Below, piece after piece: positions 18,677 through 27,531 of a DNA stretch of 64,000 bases. The position numbers and the translations under genes are program-made. How positions within the stretch are numbered: the first letter of the stretch is position 1; each line of letters opens with the position of its first letter. This DNA comes from Achromobacter animicus (GTDB lineage: Bacteria; Pseudomonadota; Gammaproteobacteria; Burkholderiales; Burkholderiaceae_B). A model generated the notes under the pieces. That model was not told the origin of the DNA. It was given only the letters and a program-made list of their open reading frames with translations, and searched no databases. The stretch spans positions 1 through 64,000 of the forward strand of contig NZ_CADIJM010000012.1 in assembly GCF_902859585.1 (NCBI RefSeq). The letters are read 5' to 3'.

Positions 18677-19693
18677 TCACATCCCGGCGGACGCGGCCTC
18701 GCGCGCCGCGTCGCGCGCACCCGGCGCATGCCGCTGGCTGCGCCACGCGTCGTAGATCAGTTCCGGATTGTTCGCCGCCAAAAGGGCCGGATCCGACAAC
18801 ATCCGGCGCCACCGGCGCGCCCCTGACTGGCCATTCACCAGCCCCAGCATCGGACGCGTCATCACCCGCAAGGGCACGCCCTTGGCAACCTGACGCGCGG
18901 CGTATTCCGTCATCGCGTCCACGACCTGCGCATCGCTGGGCAGCCGCACCGACGGCCACAACTGCATTGACACTTCAGACAGCACGCGCGGCGTATGCCA
19001 CGCGGCGCGACCCAGCATCACCCCATCAAAGGCTCCGGCCGCCTGCACGGACTGCCCGGCATCGGCCAGACCGCCATTGAGCACGAACGTGCAATCCGGA
19101 AAATCGCGCTTCAATTGCGCAACCACGTCGTAGCGCAGCGGGGGGATCTCGCGGTTGTCCTTGGGCGAGAGGCCCTTGAGCACGGCATTGCGCGCGTGCG
19201 CGATGAACACGCGGCAACCGGTGTCATAGACCTTGCCCACGAAATCGCGCACGAACTCATAGGATTCGTCGTAGTCCAGTCCCAGGCGGTGCTTGACCGT
19301 GACAGGAATGTCCACGGCGTCCTGCATGGCCTTCATGCAGTCGGCCACCAGGGCCGGCTCGGCCATCAGGCAGGCGCCAAAGGCGCCCTTCTGGACACGT
19401 TCGGATGGGCAGCCGCAATTCAGGTTGATTTCGTCATAGCCCCATTGCTTGCCAAGCTTGGCGGCGTGCGCCAATGCGTCGGGCTCGCTGCCGCCCAATT
19501 GCAAGGCGACGGGATGCTCGGCCTCGTCAAAGTCCAGGTGGCGGGCCACGTTGCCGTGCAGCAGCGCACCGGTGGTGATCATTTCGGTGTACAGACGGGC
19601 GCGCGGCGCCAGCAGACGGTGAAAGTACCGGCAGTGGCGGTCAGTGACGTCGATCATCGGGGCGACGCAAAGCCGCCAGTCGGGGGAGTCCAA
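18677..19693 (-). CDS. dusA: tRNA-dihydrouridine synthase A
   Basis: 338 residues. The FMN enzyme reduces uridine to dihydrouridine at positions 20/20a of the tRNA D-loop. Family hallmarks are present: CVAPMIDVTDRH at the N-terminus, LYTEMITTGA, LQLGGSEP, INLNCGCPS with the catalytic cysteine near residue 96, and KHRLG near 134. Length and start (MDSPDWR at 19693) are as expected for DusA. It is divergent from thrB across a 181-bp gap that holds both promoters. Confidence 0.95.
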   Translation of the reverse strand: MDSPDWRLCVAPMIDVTDRHCRYFHRLLAPRARLYTEMITTGALLHGNVARHLDFDEAEHPVALQLGGSEPDALAHAAKLGKQWGYDEINLNCGCPSERVQKGAFGACLMAEPALVADCMKAMQDAVDIPVTVKHRLGLDYDESYEFVRDFVGKVYDTGCRVFIAHARNAVLKGLSPKDNREIPPLRYDVVAQLKRDFPDCTFVLNGGLADAGQSVQAAGAFDGVMLGRAAWHTPRVLSEVSMQLWPSVRLPSDAQVVDAMTEYAARQVAKGVPLRVMTRPMLGLVNGQSGARRWRRMLSDPALLAANNPELIYDAWRSQRHAPGARDAAREAASAGM

Positions 19694-19874
19694 GAATCAC
19701 TCTACAAAACAAGGGGATGCGGTATTTTACGGTGCTTGGCGACATTGTGCCCGCCGGGATCGGCGCCCCACGTGGAACCGCTGCCCGAGGCCGCCCGCCA
19801 TGTGGTCTAAAATTGCGGCGCCGCGACCCTGCACGCCCGTGCGCGCGTCCGTTCAACCCTCATACCGAAGATCC

Positions 19875-20843
19875 ATGGCCGTATTCACCCCCGTATCCGA
19901 TGACGACGCGCGCGCCCTGCTGGCGCATTTCGATCTGGGCGAGTTCGTCTCGCTTCGAGGCATTACGGCGGGTATCGAGAACACCAACTATTTTCTGTAC
20001 ACGACGCGGGGCGAATATGTCCTGACGCTGTTCGAGGTGCTGACGCAGGCGCAGCTGCCCTTCTACATTGAGCTGATGTATCACCTGGCCGAACGCGGCA
20101 TCCCGGTGCCGCAGCCGCAGACGCTGCGCGACGGCACCCGCTTGACCACGCTACACGGCAAGCCGTGCGCCATCGTGTCGCGCCTGCCCGGCGGGTACGA
20201 GCCGGCCCCCGGCCCCGCCCACTGCGCGCTTGCCGGCGCCACCCTCGCCCGCGCCCACGTCGCGGCGCAGGACTTTCCGATCCACCAGCCCAACCTGCGC
20301 GGGCTGTCGTGGTGGCTCGAAACCGCGCCCAAGGTCCTGCCCTTTCTCAGCCCCGCCCAGGCCGAACTGCTGACGTCCGAACTGGCCGCCCAGCAGGCCG
20401 CCATCCAGACGCCCGCATGGCAGGCCTTGCAGTCCGGCCCCGCCCACTGCGACCTGTTCCGGGACAACGTCCTTTTTGCCGGCACCTTCGAAGATCCGCT
20501 CATGGGCGGCATCATCGACTTCTATTTCGCGGGCTGCGACACCTGGCTTTTCGACGTGGCCGTCAGCGTCAACGACTGGTGCATCGAGCGCGACACCGGC
20601 GAATTCATCCCCGAGCTGGTGCAATCCTGGCTGGCTGCCTACGCGGCGGTGCGCCCCTTCACGGACGCCGAGCGCGAAGTCTGGCCCCAGATGCTGCGAG
20701 CGGCAGCCCTGCGTTTCTGGCTGTCCCGGTTGTATGACTTCTTCCTGCCCCGCCCGGCGCAGACGCTCAAGCCGCACGACCCACGCCACTTCGAAAGAGT
20801 GTTGCAAGCGCGCCACCGCTCGGAACTGCCCGTCTTGCCGTAA
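19875..20843 (+). CDS. thrB: Homoserine kinase (ThrB, aminoglycoside-kinase fold)
   Basis: 322 residues. It phosphorylates homoserine with ATP in threonine synthesis. This is the APH-fold type of homoserine kinase common in beta- and alphaproteobacteria, not the GHMP type of E. coli. The expected motifs are GIENTNYF near residue 36, the catalytic loop AHCDLFRDN near 193-201 and IIDFYFAG near 215. The start at ATG 19875 gives the family N-terminus (MAVFTPVS). The frame is open further upstream, but that part shows no family similarity. A membrane-protein gene follows after 63 bp. Confidence 0.95.
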   Translation: MAVFTPVSDDDARALLAHFDLGEFVSLRGITAGIENTNYFLYTTRGEYVLTLFEVLTQAQLPFYIELMYHLAERGIPVPQPQTLRDGTRLTTLHGKPCAIVSRLPGGYEPAPGPAHCALAGATLARAHVAAQDFPIHQPNLRGLSWWLETAPKVLPFLSPAQAELLTSELAAQQAAIQTPAWQALQSGPAHCDLFRDNVLFAGTFEDPLMGGIIDFYFAGCDTWLFDVAVSVNDWCIERDTGEFIPELVQSWLAAYAAVRPFTDAEREVWPQMLRAAALRFWLSRLYDFFLPRPAQTLKPHDPRHFERVLQARHRSELPVLP

Positions 20844-20906
20844 CCGCTACGCCCCCCATAATGGGAACAGCATCCCGTATTTGAGAGAACTCCCCTCTAG
20901 AGAGCC

Positions 20907-21710
20907 ATGCAAGCAGCATTTCTACCCGCGACGTCCGGCTGGCTTTGGGTCCGCGACGGATTCCGTCTGTTCCGCAAACAACCCCTGGCCATGTTCACCT
21001 GGGCCATGGCGATCAGCCTGCTCGTCGTCTTTGCATCGGCAACGCCGCCGGTCGGCCCGATGCTGGTGGTGGCCCTGATGCCCATCATCACCCTGATGAC
21101 GCTGTCCGCGTGCAAGCACGTCGAGGCCGACCGCGTCATGCTGCCGTCCATGTGGGGCAAGCCGCTCAAGCAGCCCGGCGTGTTCCGCAAGCTGTTCCTG
21201 ATGGGTCTGCTGTATGCCGGCCTTTGCCTAGTGACAGGCCTGGCCATCTTCCTGCCCTTTTCCGATTCGATGATGGAAGGCATGCGCATCGCCTCGGTCG
21301 AAAAGAGCATGGAGCCGATCCTGTCGGCCATGGCCATGCCGCTGATGCTGTTCGCAATTTGCTACGTTGTGATCGCGGCGCTGTTCTGGCACGCGCCCGT
21401 GCTGGTGGCCTGGCACGGCCTGCGCCTGACGCAAGCCCTGTTCTTCTCCGGCATCGCGTGCTGGCGCAACAAGCTGCCGTTCATGGTGTACGGCGTTTGC
21501 TGGATCATGGTGTTCCTGTTCATCGACCTGTGCGCCGGATTGCTGGTTGCCGTCGGCTTGTCGCCCCAATTTGCCGGCACGCTGCAGATTCCGTTCAACA
21601 TCGCGGCGGGCGGCGTCCTGTACTGCAGCTTCTATCCGGCCTATACCTCCGTGTTCGGCATCAATAACCCCGGCACGCATCTCGACAACGGCAACGGCGC
21701 GCAGGCATAA
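20907..21710 (+). CDS. BPSS1780-type multi-spanning membrane protein
   Basis: 267 residues with about six hydrophobic helices (for example 30-70, 92-115, 140-165, 190-225 and 235-255). The N-terminal pattern (GWLWVRDGFRLFRKQPLAM) fits the BPSS1780 family of betaproteobacterial membrane proteins. No function is established. The gene is often found near thrB in this group. Its 3' end runs antisense to the long open tail of the DUF192 gene on the other strand. Confidence 0.82.
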   Translation: MQAAFLPATSGWLWVRDGFRLFRKQPLAMFTWAMAISLLVVFASATPPVGPMLVVALMPIITLMTLSACKHVEADRVMLPSMWGKPLKQPGVFRKLFLMGLLYAGLCLVTGLAIFLPFSDSMMEGMRIASVEKSMEPILSAMAMPLMLFAICYVVIAALFWHAPVLVAWHGLRLTQALFFSGIACWRNKLPFMVYGVCWIMVFLFIDLCAGLLVAVGLSPQFAGTLQIPFNIAAGGVLYCSFYPAYTSVFGINNPGTHLDNGNGAQA

Positions 21711-21950
21711 CGTCACCCGCCACGGCGCAAGCGCCCGGCGCAATCCCACCACCCGGCCGTCCCGGCCGATAAACGCCACGTCGATGGCGTAACGCATACC
21801 AAAGGTATGCACCGCGGCGCAGGGAGTCAGCAGCACGCCTGCCCGCGGCCCCGGCGGGGCCCGCCCCAGCAACCCACGCATACGCCCACACCACCGCTTT
21901 ACGGTCAGCAACCGCAAGCGCCCTTCGCGTAGTGGCATGGGGCGTCTCAT
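21228..21950 (-). CDS. DUF192 protein at the end of the Tad operon (3' end uncertain)
   Basis: From ATG 21950, which overlaps the tadC stop as ATGA, the first ~95 residues match DUF192: LTVKRWCGRMRGLLG, the VHTFGM motif near residue 48 and VAFIGRDGRVV. DUF192 proteins are small, usually exported or membrane-linked, and of unknown role; they often end Tad operons in this group. Here the frame has no stop until 21228, giving 240 residues. The last ~140 are antisense to the BPSS1780-type gene and have an Arg/Gln/His-rich shadow composition. Either the protein really has this tail, or the natural stop was lost by mutation or sequencing error. No signal peptide is evident. Confidence 0.65.
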   Translation of the reverse strand: MRRPMPLREGRLRLLTVKRWCGRMRGLLGRAPPGPRAGVLLTPCAAVHTFGMRYAIDVAFIGRDGRVVGLRRALAPWRVTLCLRAVAVVEMRAGVIDAEHGGIGRIEAAVQDAARRDVERNLQRAGKLGRQADGNQQSGAQVDEQEHHDPANAVHHERQLVAPARDAGEEQGLRQAQAVPGHQHGRVPEQRRDHNVANCEQHQRHGHGRQDRLHALFDRGDAHAFHHRIGKGQEDGQACH

Positions 21951-22819
21951 TGCACGCTCTGCAACAACTGAACCGCAATCGGAAACGCCAGCACGATGAA
22001 CGTGCACGGAAAGATGCAGCCGATCAACGGCAGCAGCATCTTCACCGGCGCCTGCATCGCCAGTTGCTCGGCCCGCGTGTGGCGATCGCTGCGGCATTGC
22101 GCCGCTTGCGCACGCAAGACCGGCCCCAGGCTGGCCCCAAGCGCCTCCGCCTGCGCCAGAGCCGCCGCCCAGTTTCGCGCCAGCGCGCTGTTGCTGCGTT
22201 CGGCCAATGTCTTGATCGCCACGGTTCTGGACACGCCCGCCCGCATTTCTGCCAGGGCATCCGTGAGCGCGTCGCGCAGCACACCCGGCGGACCGCTTTG
22301 TGCCGCCAATTGCAGCGCGCCCTGCACGCTCAAGCCCGCTTCGACGCACAGCGTCATCATGTCGAACACGAAGGGCAGATCCCGTTCGATGGCGCGGCAT
22401 CGCTGCGCAGCCAGCCCCTTCAACCACAACGCCGGCGCCATGCCGGCGGCCAGCGCACACGCCAGCGCCCAGGGCAGCAGCGCCGCGTCGCCCGGCGGTG
22501 CCAGCGCAAGCGCTCCGGCGGCGGCCATGCCGCCGGCAGCCATAGCCGCGCTAGCGCACAACGCCGCGATGTGCGCATACCCGACTTCCCGCGGCAACGC
22601 CGCCCGTTCTATTGCCTGATCCAGCCGTAGCCGCCACCGCCACGAGCAGAGCGGACCCGCCAACGGCGCCACCGCAGCGATCCAGGGCCATGCGACGCGC
22701 CACCACCACGGCATGGCGCGCGCCGCATTCTGTTCCGCCTTCAACAACGGTCTCAACAGCACCCACGCAAGCCAGGCCGTCCCGGCCGCCGTCGCGGACA
22801 TGCTCAGGTATAGCCACAT
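21947..22819 (-). CDS. tadC: Tad pilus inner-membrane platform protein TadC
   Basis: 290 residues of the type II secretion system F family. Membrane helices lie near 3-24, 45-60, 83-118 and 260-285, and the GspF core (about 125-250) contains FDMMTLCVEAGLS. With TadB it forms the platform on which the TadA ATPase drives pilin assembly. It lies 11 bp downstream of tadB and overlaps the DUF192 start by four bases. Confidence 0.93.
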   Translation of the reverse strand: MWLYLSMSATAAGTAWLAWVLLRPLLKAEQNAARAMPWWWRVAWPWIAAVAPLAGPLCSWRWRLRLDQAIERAALPREVGYAHIAALCASAAMAAGGMAAAGALALAPPGDAALLPWALACALAAGMAPALWLKGLAAQRCRAIERDLPFVFDMMTLCVEAGLSVQGALQLAAQSGPPGVLRDALTDALAEMRAGVSRTVAIKTLAERSNSALARNWAAALAQAEALGASLGPVLRAQAAQCRSDRHTRAEQLAMQAPVKMLLPLIGCIFPCTFIVLAFPIAVQLLQSVQ

Positions 22820-22830
22820 CCCGCCCCCAC

Positions 22831-23676
22831 TCAGATATCAATCCGCATGATTCGCCGGATCAGCAGCACGCCGGCCGTCTCCAGCACCGCCACGATGGCC
22901 AGCACGCCCCACCCCATCGGCGTATGCCACAACAGCCCCATGATTTCCGGCTCCAGTCGGTCGAGCACCGCCAGCAACAGCAAAGGCAAAGCCCCGACGA
23001 TCCATGCCTGCAGCCGCCCCTGGGACGTCAACGCCAGCAGCTTTGCCTGCAATTGAAGGCGGACACGCAATGTCTGCGCGATGCTTTCCAGGGCTTCCGC
23101 CAGATTGCCGCCGGTCTTTGCCGCGATGCGCATTGCCGCCACCACCAGCGAGGTCGAGTCAGCAGGCATCCTGACCTGCAGATTGTCCAGCGCAACGTCC
23201 CACGGCACGCCCAGACGCTGTTCCCGCAGCATCAAACCGAACTCCTGGGCGAGCGGTGCGCTGCTTTGTTCCACGACATGGCGCAAACCGGTCGTCATGG
23301 CCACGCCGGCCCGCAACGCGGATGCCAGCATCAACAGCGCCATGGGCAATTGCGCTTCAAAGCGTCGCGCACGCCGTCGCCGCAAACCTTCTACAACCAT
23401 TCGTGGCAGCCGCGCCGACGGGAGGGCGAACAAGACCGCCACCAGCGCGCTGCCGGAGGCCGTGAACGCGGCGACCGCGGCCGCTACACCGCAGCCAACT
23501 GCGCCCACCCACAATTGGCGCGGGTCGATGAACAAAAACACTTCGCTCAAGCGCACGCTCGCATCCTGGGTGTAGACCTCGCGGTAGCGCCGAAGCGCCG
23601 GCGCAAACCAGTTCTGCGCACGCCACGCCAGCAACCCGGCGCAAACCATGGCGGCCGCTGCCGCAAGCCAGATCAT
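22831..23676 (-). CDS. tadB: Tad pilus inner-membrane platform protein TadB
   Basis: 281 residues of the GspF family, with helices near 3-18, 55-90, 225-245 and 255-275. The central domain carries LPMALLMLASALRAG and MRIAAKTGGNLAEALE, typical of TadB. It acts with TadC as the assembly platform. Its start overlaps the tadA stop by four bases (ATGA). Confidence 0.93.
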   Translation of the reverse strand: MIWLAAAAAMVCAGLLAWRAQNWFAPALRRYREVYTQDASVRLSEVFLFIDPRQLWVGAVGCGVAAAVAAFTASGSALVAVLFALPSARLPRMVVEGLRRRRARRFEAQLPMALLMLASALRAGVAMTTGLRHVVEQSSAPLAQEFGLMLREQRLGVPWDVALDNLQVRMPADSTSLVVAAMRIAAKTGGNLAEALESIAQTLRVRLQLQAKLLALTSQGRLQAWIVGALPLLLLAVLDRLEPEIMGLLWHTPMGWGVLAIVAVLETAGVLLIRRIMRIDI

Positions 23677-25364
23677 GGCAAGCTCTGCGCAAAAGGGCCG
23701 AAGTCAGACGCCCGGCCCGCCGAGTCCGAAAACCATGCGGTATCCAGGCTTACGCCCTTGTCCGCCCATTCCTGCGCGAATCCAGGTAGCGCGCCGCATC
23801 CGCGAAACCCATGGGCTCGATCAAAGCCGAACAGGTCCTGCAACTGAATGCGGCCGCTTTCCATGCCTGCCACTTCAACGATCGCCGTGACGACGCGGCG
23901 TCCATCCGACAACCGCGCCTGCTGCACGACCACATCCACACTGGCGGCAATGTGCTCACGGACTGCCGACAGCGGCAGGTCTAGCCCCGCCATCAAAATC
24001 ATGGATTCCAGCCGGGCCAAGGCGTCCCGTGGAGAATTGGCGTGCAGTGTGGTCAGTGAGCCTTCATGGCCCGTATTCATGGCCGTCAACATGTCGAACG
24101 CCTCGGCGCCCCGGCACTCGCCCACCACAATGCGATCCGGCCGCATGCGCAACGCATTGCGCACGAGTTCCCGGATGTCGACTCGGCCTCTGCCTTCCTG
24201 GTTCGCCGGCCGCGCCTCCAGCGCGACCAGATGCGCGTGGTTCAGCCGCAACTCCGCCGCGTCTTCAATCGTGACCACGCGCTCGCCGTCAGGAATCTCG
24301 TTCGACAGGATGTTCAGCAGCGTCGTCTTGCCGGAACCCGTACCGCCTGAAACGACCAGGTTCTTGCGCATCCTTACGCATAGCGCCAGAAACCGTGCCA
24401 TCGGGTCGCTTAGCGCGCCCAGCGCAATCAGGTCTGGCATCTGCGGCCGCCGCTGCGGAAACTTCCGGATGGTCAGGCTGGCGCCCTTCATCGCCACGGG
24501 GGGAATGATGGCGTGTACGCGTGACCCATCGGGCAGCCGCGCATCCACCATCGGAGAACTTTCATCGATGCGGCGTCCCAATGGGGTCACGATGCGTTCG
24601 ATCACCCAGCGCACCGATTGCTCGCTGGTGAACGCAGCCGGTTCGCGCCACAGGCGGCCCGCACGCTCGACGTAAATTTCGTCGTAGCGGTTGACCATGA
24701 TTTCCGTGATATCCGGCGCAGCGAGCAACGGTTCCAGCGGTCCGAGCCCCACCGCTTCGTCCAGCACCTCGCGGCAGAGCGCCGCCTTGTCGGCCTGCGA
24801 CGGAAGTTCGGCGTCCGTGGCCACGATCTGCATCAAAAGACGCTCGGCCTCGGCGCGGAGCATGCCATCGCTCATCCCGGCCACATCGCGCCGGCGCAGG
24901 TCCAACGCGTTCAGCAGGGCCGCATGGAGGCGGCGGCGGTCGTGCAACCGATGAGCAGGGGCCGGCGAAGCCACCGCCGCCGGGACGCAAACAGCATCGT
25001 ACGTTGGAGGTTGTCCGGATTGCGCGGCGCCCTGAGGCGCGGCATCCGGAGTGTCGACGCGGTCTGCTGCCTCGGGCGCAAGCCTCGACACGCGTAGCCT
25101 GCAAGGCCCGATAAGGATCTCGTCGTGAGGCAGCACCGGCGCGTGCCGCACCACCCTGACGCCGTTGACCATCGTACCCGCCAGCGTGCCCAGGTCTTCC
25201 AGGACGATGACGTCTGCTTCGCAAACCAGCCGGGCATGTTGCCGGCCAATCCTCCAGGTCGGAATCCGCAACGCGCAATCAGCGCCCCTTCCAATCAGCA
25301 CCGGCGCGGGCAGCTTGAGCTGCTGCTGCGCGGCGTCCTCAAAGGTCAGTTCAATATTGAGCAT
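23673..25364 (-). CDS. tadA: TadA/CpaF pilus ATPase with N-terminal FHA domain
   Basis: 563 residues. Residues about 1-95 form a forkhead-associated domain (LIGRGADCALRI, RQHARLV, MVNG), a phosphothreonine-binding module. A proline/alanine-rich linker leads to the CpaF ATPase (about 170-540), with Walker A GGTGSGKTT at 340-348, VTIEDAAELRL and a DEF-type acid box. It powers pilus assembly from the cytoplasm. The start at ATG 25364 is favoured because it overlaps the cpaC stop (TGATG); the upstream extension is not conserved-looking. The FHA fusion suggests that Ser/Thr phosphorylation could tune the motor, although no Hanks-type kinase is visible in the window. Confidence 0.93.
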   Translation of the reverse strand: MLNIELTFEDAAQQQLKLPAPVLIGRGADCALRIPTWRIGRQHARLVCEADVIVLEDLGTLAGTMVNGVRVVRHAPVLPHDEILIGPCRLRVSRLAPEAADRVDTPDAAPQGAAQSGQPPTYDAVCVPAAVASPAPAHRLHDRRRLHAALLNALDLRRRDVAGMSDGMLRAEAERLLMQIVATDAELPSQADKAALCREVLDEAVGLGPLEPLLAAPDITEIMVNRYDEIYVERAGRLWREPAAFTSEQSVRWVIERIVTPLGRRIDESSPMVDARLPDGSRVHAIIPPVAMKGASLTIRKFPQRRPQMPDLIALGALSDPMARFLALCVRMRKNLVVSGGTGSGKTTLLNILSNEIPDGERVVTIEDAAELRLNHAHLVALEARPANQEGRGRVDIRELVRNALRMRPDRIVVGECRGAEAFDMLTAMNTGHEGSLTTLHANSPRDALARLESMILMAGLDLPLSAVREHIAASVDVVVQQARLSDGRRVVTAIVEVAGMESGRIQLQDLFGFDRAHGFRGCGALPGFAQEWADKGVSLDTAWFSDSAGRASDFGPFAQSLP

Positions 25365-26731
25365 CACGGCCCTTTCGCCAATGTCGAACCTCCACCCGCC
25401 GAACGCATGACCCATTGCGAGCCGGCGCCCGCGTAGGGATCCCACCCAGCCGCATCGGAAGGCACCGCCGTTCCCAGTTGGGGAGGATCCGGAAACGTCG
25501 ACTCAAGCATCTCGCGTCCGCGCCGAACGCGATCCGCCATGGCGGGCTCGCCCTGCGACACGATCTTTGGCGTCACGAAGATAGCCAGTTCGGTCTCGCG
25601 GCGCTGATAGCGGGTAGAGGAAAACAACGCGCCCAGGATCGGGATGTTCCGCAGACCCGGCAAGCCGCTGACGTCGGAGCCCTGCTCGCGCGAGAGAAAG
25701 CCGCCGATGACAAGCGTGTTGCCGGAACGCACATTGAACTCGGTGGACGCGCGGCGTGTCCGCAGCGCCGGGCCGCCCGGAAGGCTTAGCGAGGTGTCGA
25801 CTGAACTGGCCTCCACTTCGATGAGCGACCGGATGACGCCGTTGCGGTCGATCCGAGGCGTGATGTTCAGCGACACGCCATAGGGTTTGAATAGCGTGGT
25901 GGGATTGCCTTGCGCATCGGTGGAAGCGTAAGGCACTTCCCCGCCTGCAAGAAAGGTTGCGCTCGCGCCGCTTCGGGCAAGGAGCTGCGGTTGCGCAAGC
26001 ATGACCGCTTCTCCCGTTTGCGCCAGCGCAGCAATACGTGCCGACAGCAAGGCGTTGACGCCGAAGTAACCCGCGGCCGACGAGACCGGTGCCGCCGTCT
26101 CGATGATCTGCTCGCCCGGCCGGGTCATGCGGCCACGAGATCCGCCATCCCACGCCAATCCTGCATTGACGCCCCCCTGCGTCAGGCCATCCCAGCGCAC
26201 GCCGAACTCCTGCAGCCGCGACGTGGGAATTTCGACCACCTGCACGTCCAGCAGCACCATGCGGTCCCACCCGACCTGTCCCGTGAAATCCACGACCTCC
26301 GGATACCGGTCCGCCAGCGCCGCGATGCGCGAGCGGTCATCGTCGGACAGATCGTCGCCTTCGATCAAAATGCGGCCGCCCACGCTCGAGCTTCGCGCAC
26401 CCGGGATGCGGGAGAGCAGGCTATGAACCTCTTCGCGCAAGCGCGGCGTACCGGCGGCCACCACGCGCAACTCATAGGCCGCGATGCGATCGCGGCCTGC
26501 CCAGACATGCACGGACGACACGCCTTCCGCCCGTGCGAACACCACGATCTCGCGCCCTTCGGCAGCCACGGCGTTGACCACCTGGCTATTGCCGATGGCC
26601 ACCCGCCTCACGCCAGGGTGCGGCAACACGCGGGTCTCGCCGACCTGCAGTTCCAATGTCTGGGTGTCAGACCATGCGGGGTGGCAAACCAGGCACAGCA
26701 CGAAGACCAGGAAAGTTCTTATTGGCGTCAT
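25364..26731 (-). CDS. cpaC: Tad pilus outer-membrane secretin CpaC/RcpA
   Basis: 455 residues with a signal peptide (about 1-24, ending CHPAWS). An N-terminal pilus/BON-like region includes LQVGETRVLP and a GRILIEGDDLSDDD segment. The secretin domain (about 190-410) contains VMLAQPQLLARSG, GEVPY and VIGGFLSREQG. It forms the outer-membrane pore for the pilus. ATG 26731 is preceded by GGAGG and overlaps the cpaB stop by four bases. The C-terminal ~45 residues extend past the secretin core. Confidence 0.93.
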   Translation of the reverse strand: MTPIRTFLVFVLCLVCHPAWSDTQTLELQVGETRVLPHPGVRRVAIGNSQVVNAVAAEGREIVVFARAEGVSSVHVWAGRDRIAAYELRVVAAGTPRLREEVHSLLSRIPGARSSSVGGRILIEGDDLSDDDRSRIAALADRYPEVVDFTGQVGWDRMVLLDVQVVEIPTSRLQEFGVRWDGLTQGGVNAGLAWDGGSRGRMTRPGEQIIETAAPVSSAAGYFGVNALLSARIAALAQTGEAVMLAQPQLLARSGASATFLAGGEVPYASTDAQGNPTTLFKPYGVSLNITPRIDRNGVIRSLIEVEASSVDTSLSLPGGPALRTRRASTEFNVRSGNTLVIGGFLSREQGSDVSGLPGLRNIPILGALFSSTRYQRRETELAIFVTPKIVSQGEPAMADRVRRGREMLESTFPDPPQLGTAVPSDAAGWDPYAGAGSQWVMRSAGGGSTLAKGP

Positions 26732-27531
26732 GGCCCCTCCGAGTCGATGCTTGCCCACGCGTCCAGGCGATCGCCATAAAGAATGGCAACGCCCGGCGCA
26801 GGCTTGGGTTCAGCGTCCAGTCCGATGAGCGAAGCCAGATCGCTTTGCGCGGCGGGGTTCACGGATGCTGCGTCATCGCGATGACGCAACATTGCAGTCA
26901 ACATCCCAGCCTGCCGCGCGGCGATGAACCGCATGGCTTCATCGGGCGTCGCCGCCAAGGTGATGTTGCCAGCGCCGTCCTCGCCCCCGACGGTCAGGAC
27001 GCGCATGCTCTGCAGCACCGGCACGGTGAGCTCGCGTTGGCGGTGATTGAAGGTCACATAGATGTCGATCGCGTCGCCGCCCTTCAGCATGTCCGCCAGC
27101 CCGCCCAGATCGGTGGCGGCAACCGTGAGGGCGCGCTGCCCCGCCTGGAGCCGCGCGGCCAGCGAGGGCTGCGGCGCTTCGAAGGTCATGAAACTTCTGA
27201 GCAGGGGTTCGCCATGCGCGACATCAGCAAGAAGCGTGGCGCCGATCACGCTGCCGACCTCAAGGGGATCCACACTGGCCCCCGGCGCCCAGGGCTGCGG
27301 AATCTGGCGCACAGCAAGGTGCACCTCTTCGAGTAGCGTGCCGGCCGGCAGGTCATAAGCAGCCACCAGGCGACTGACCGACGGCGTGTGCGCCTCGGCC
27401 TCCAGCGCCTGGACGCGCTGCTGGACGTGTTCCCGCACGGCCCAGGCGGCCACCAGTCCTGCCAGCACGGCCAATCCGTACACGCCGGTACGGCGCAGCC
27501 GCACGGCGCCGCGAATGATCCAGGGATTCAT
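26728..27531 (-). CDS. cpaB: Tad pilus assembly protein CpaB/RcpC
   Basis: 267 residues. An N-terminal membrane helix (about 17-33) is followed by a SAF/RcpC domain (VAAYDLPAGTLLEE, VGSVIGATLLADVAHGEPLL) and a region typical of CpaB (ALTVAATDLGGLADMLKGGDAIDIY). CpaB is a periplasmic protein that interacts with the secretin. ATG 27531 overlaps the stop of the preceding unknown gene by four bases, and the downstream overlap with cpaC is also ATGA. Confidence 0.92.
   Translation of the reverse strand: MNPWIIRGAVRLRRTGVYGLAVLAGLVAAWAVREHVQQRVQALEAEAHTPSVSRLVAAYDLPAGTLLEEVHLAVRQIPQPWAPGASVDPLEVGSVIGATLLADVAHGEPLLRSFMTFEAPQPSLAARLQAGQRALTVAATDLGGLADMLKGGDAIDIYVTFNHRQRELTVPVLQSMRVLTVGGEDGAGNITLAATPDEAMRFIAARQAGMLTAMLRHRDDAASVNPAAQSDLASLIGLDAEPKPAPGVAILYGDRLDAWASIDSEGP

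Noticed and set aside
19644-19874. 77-codon upstream extension of thrB
   Set aside because: It overlaps the 5' end of dusA and the divergent promoter region, and lacks similarity to homoserine kinases.
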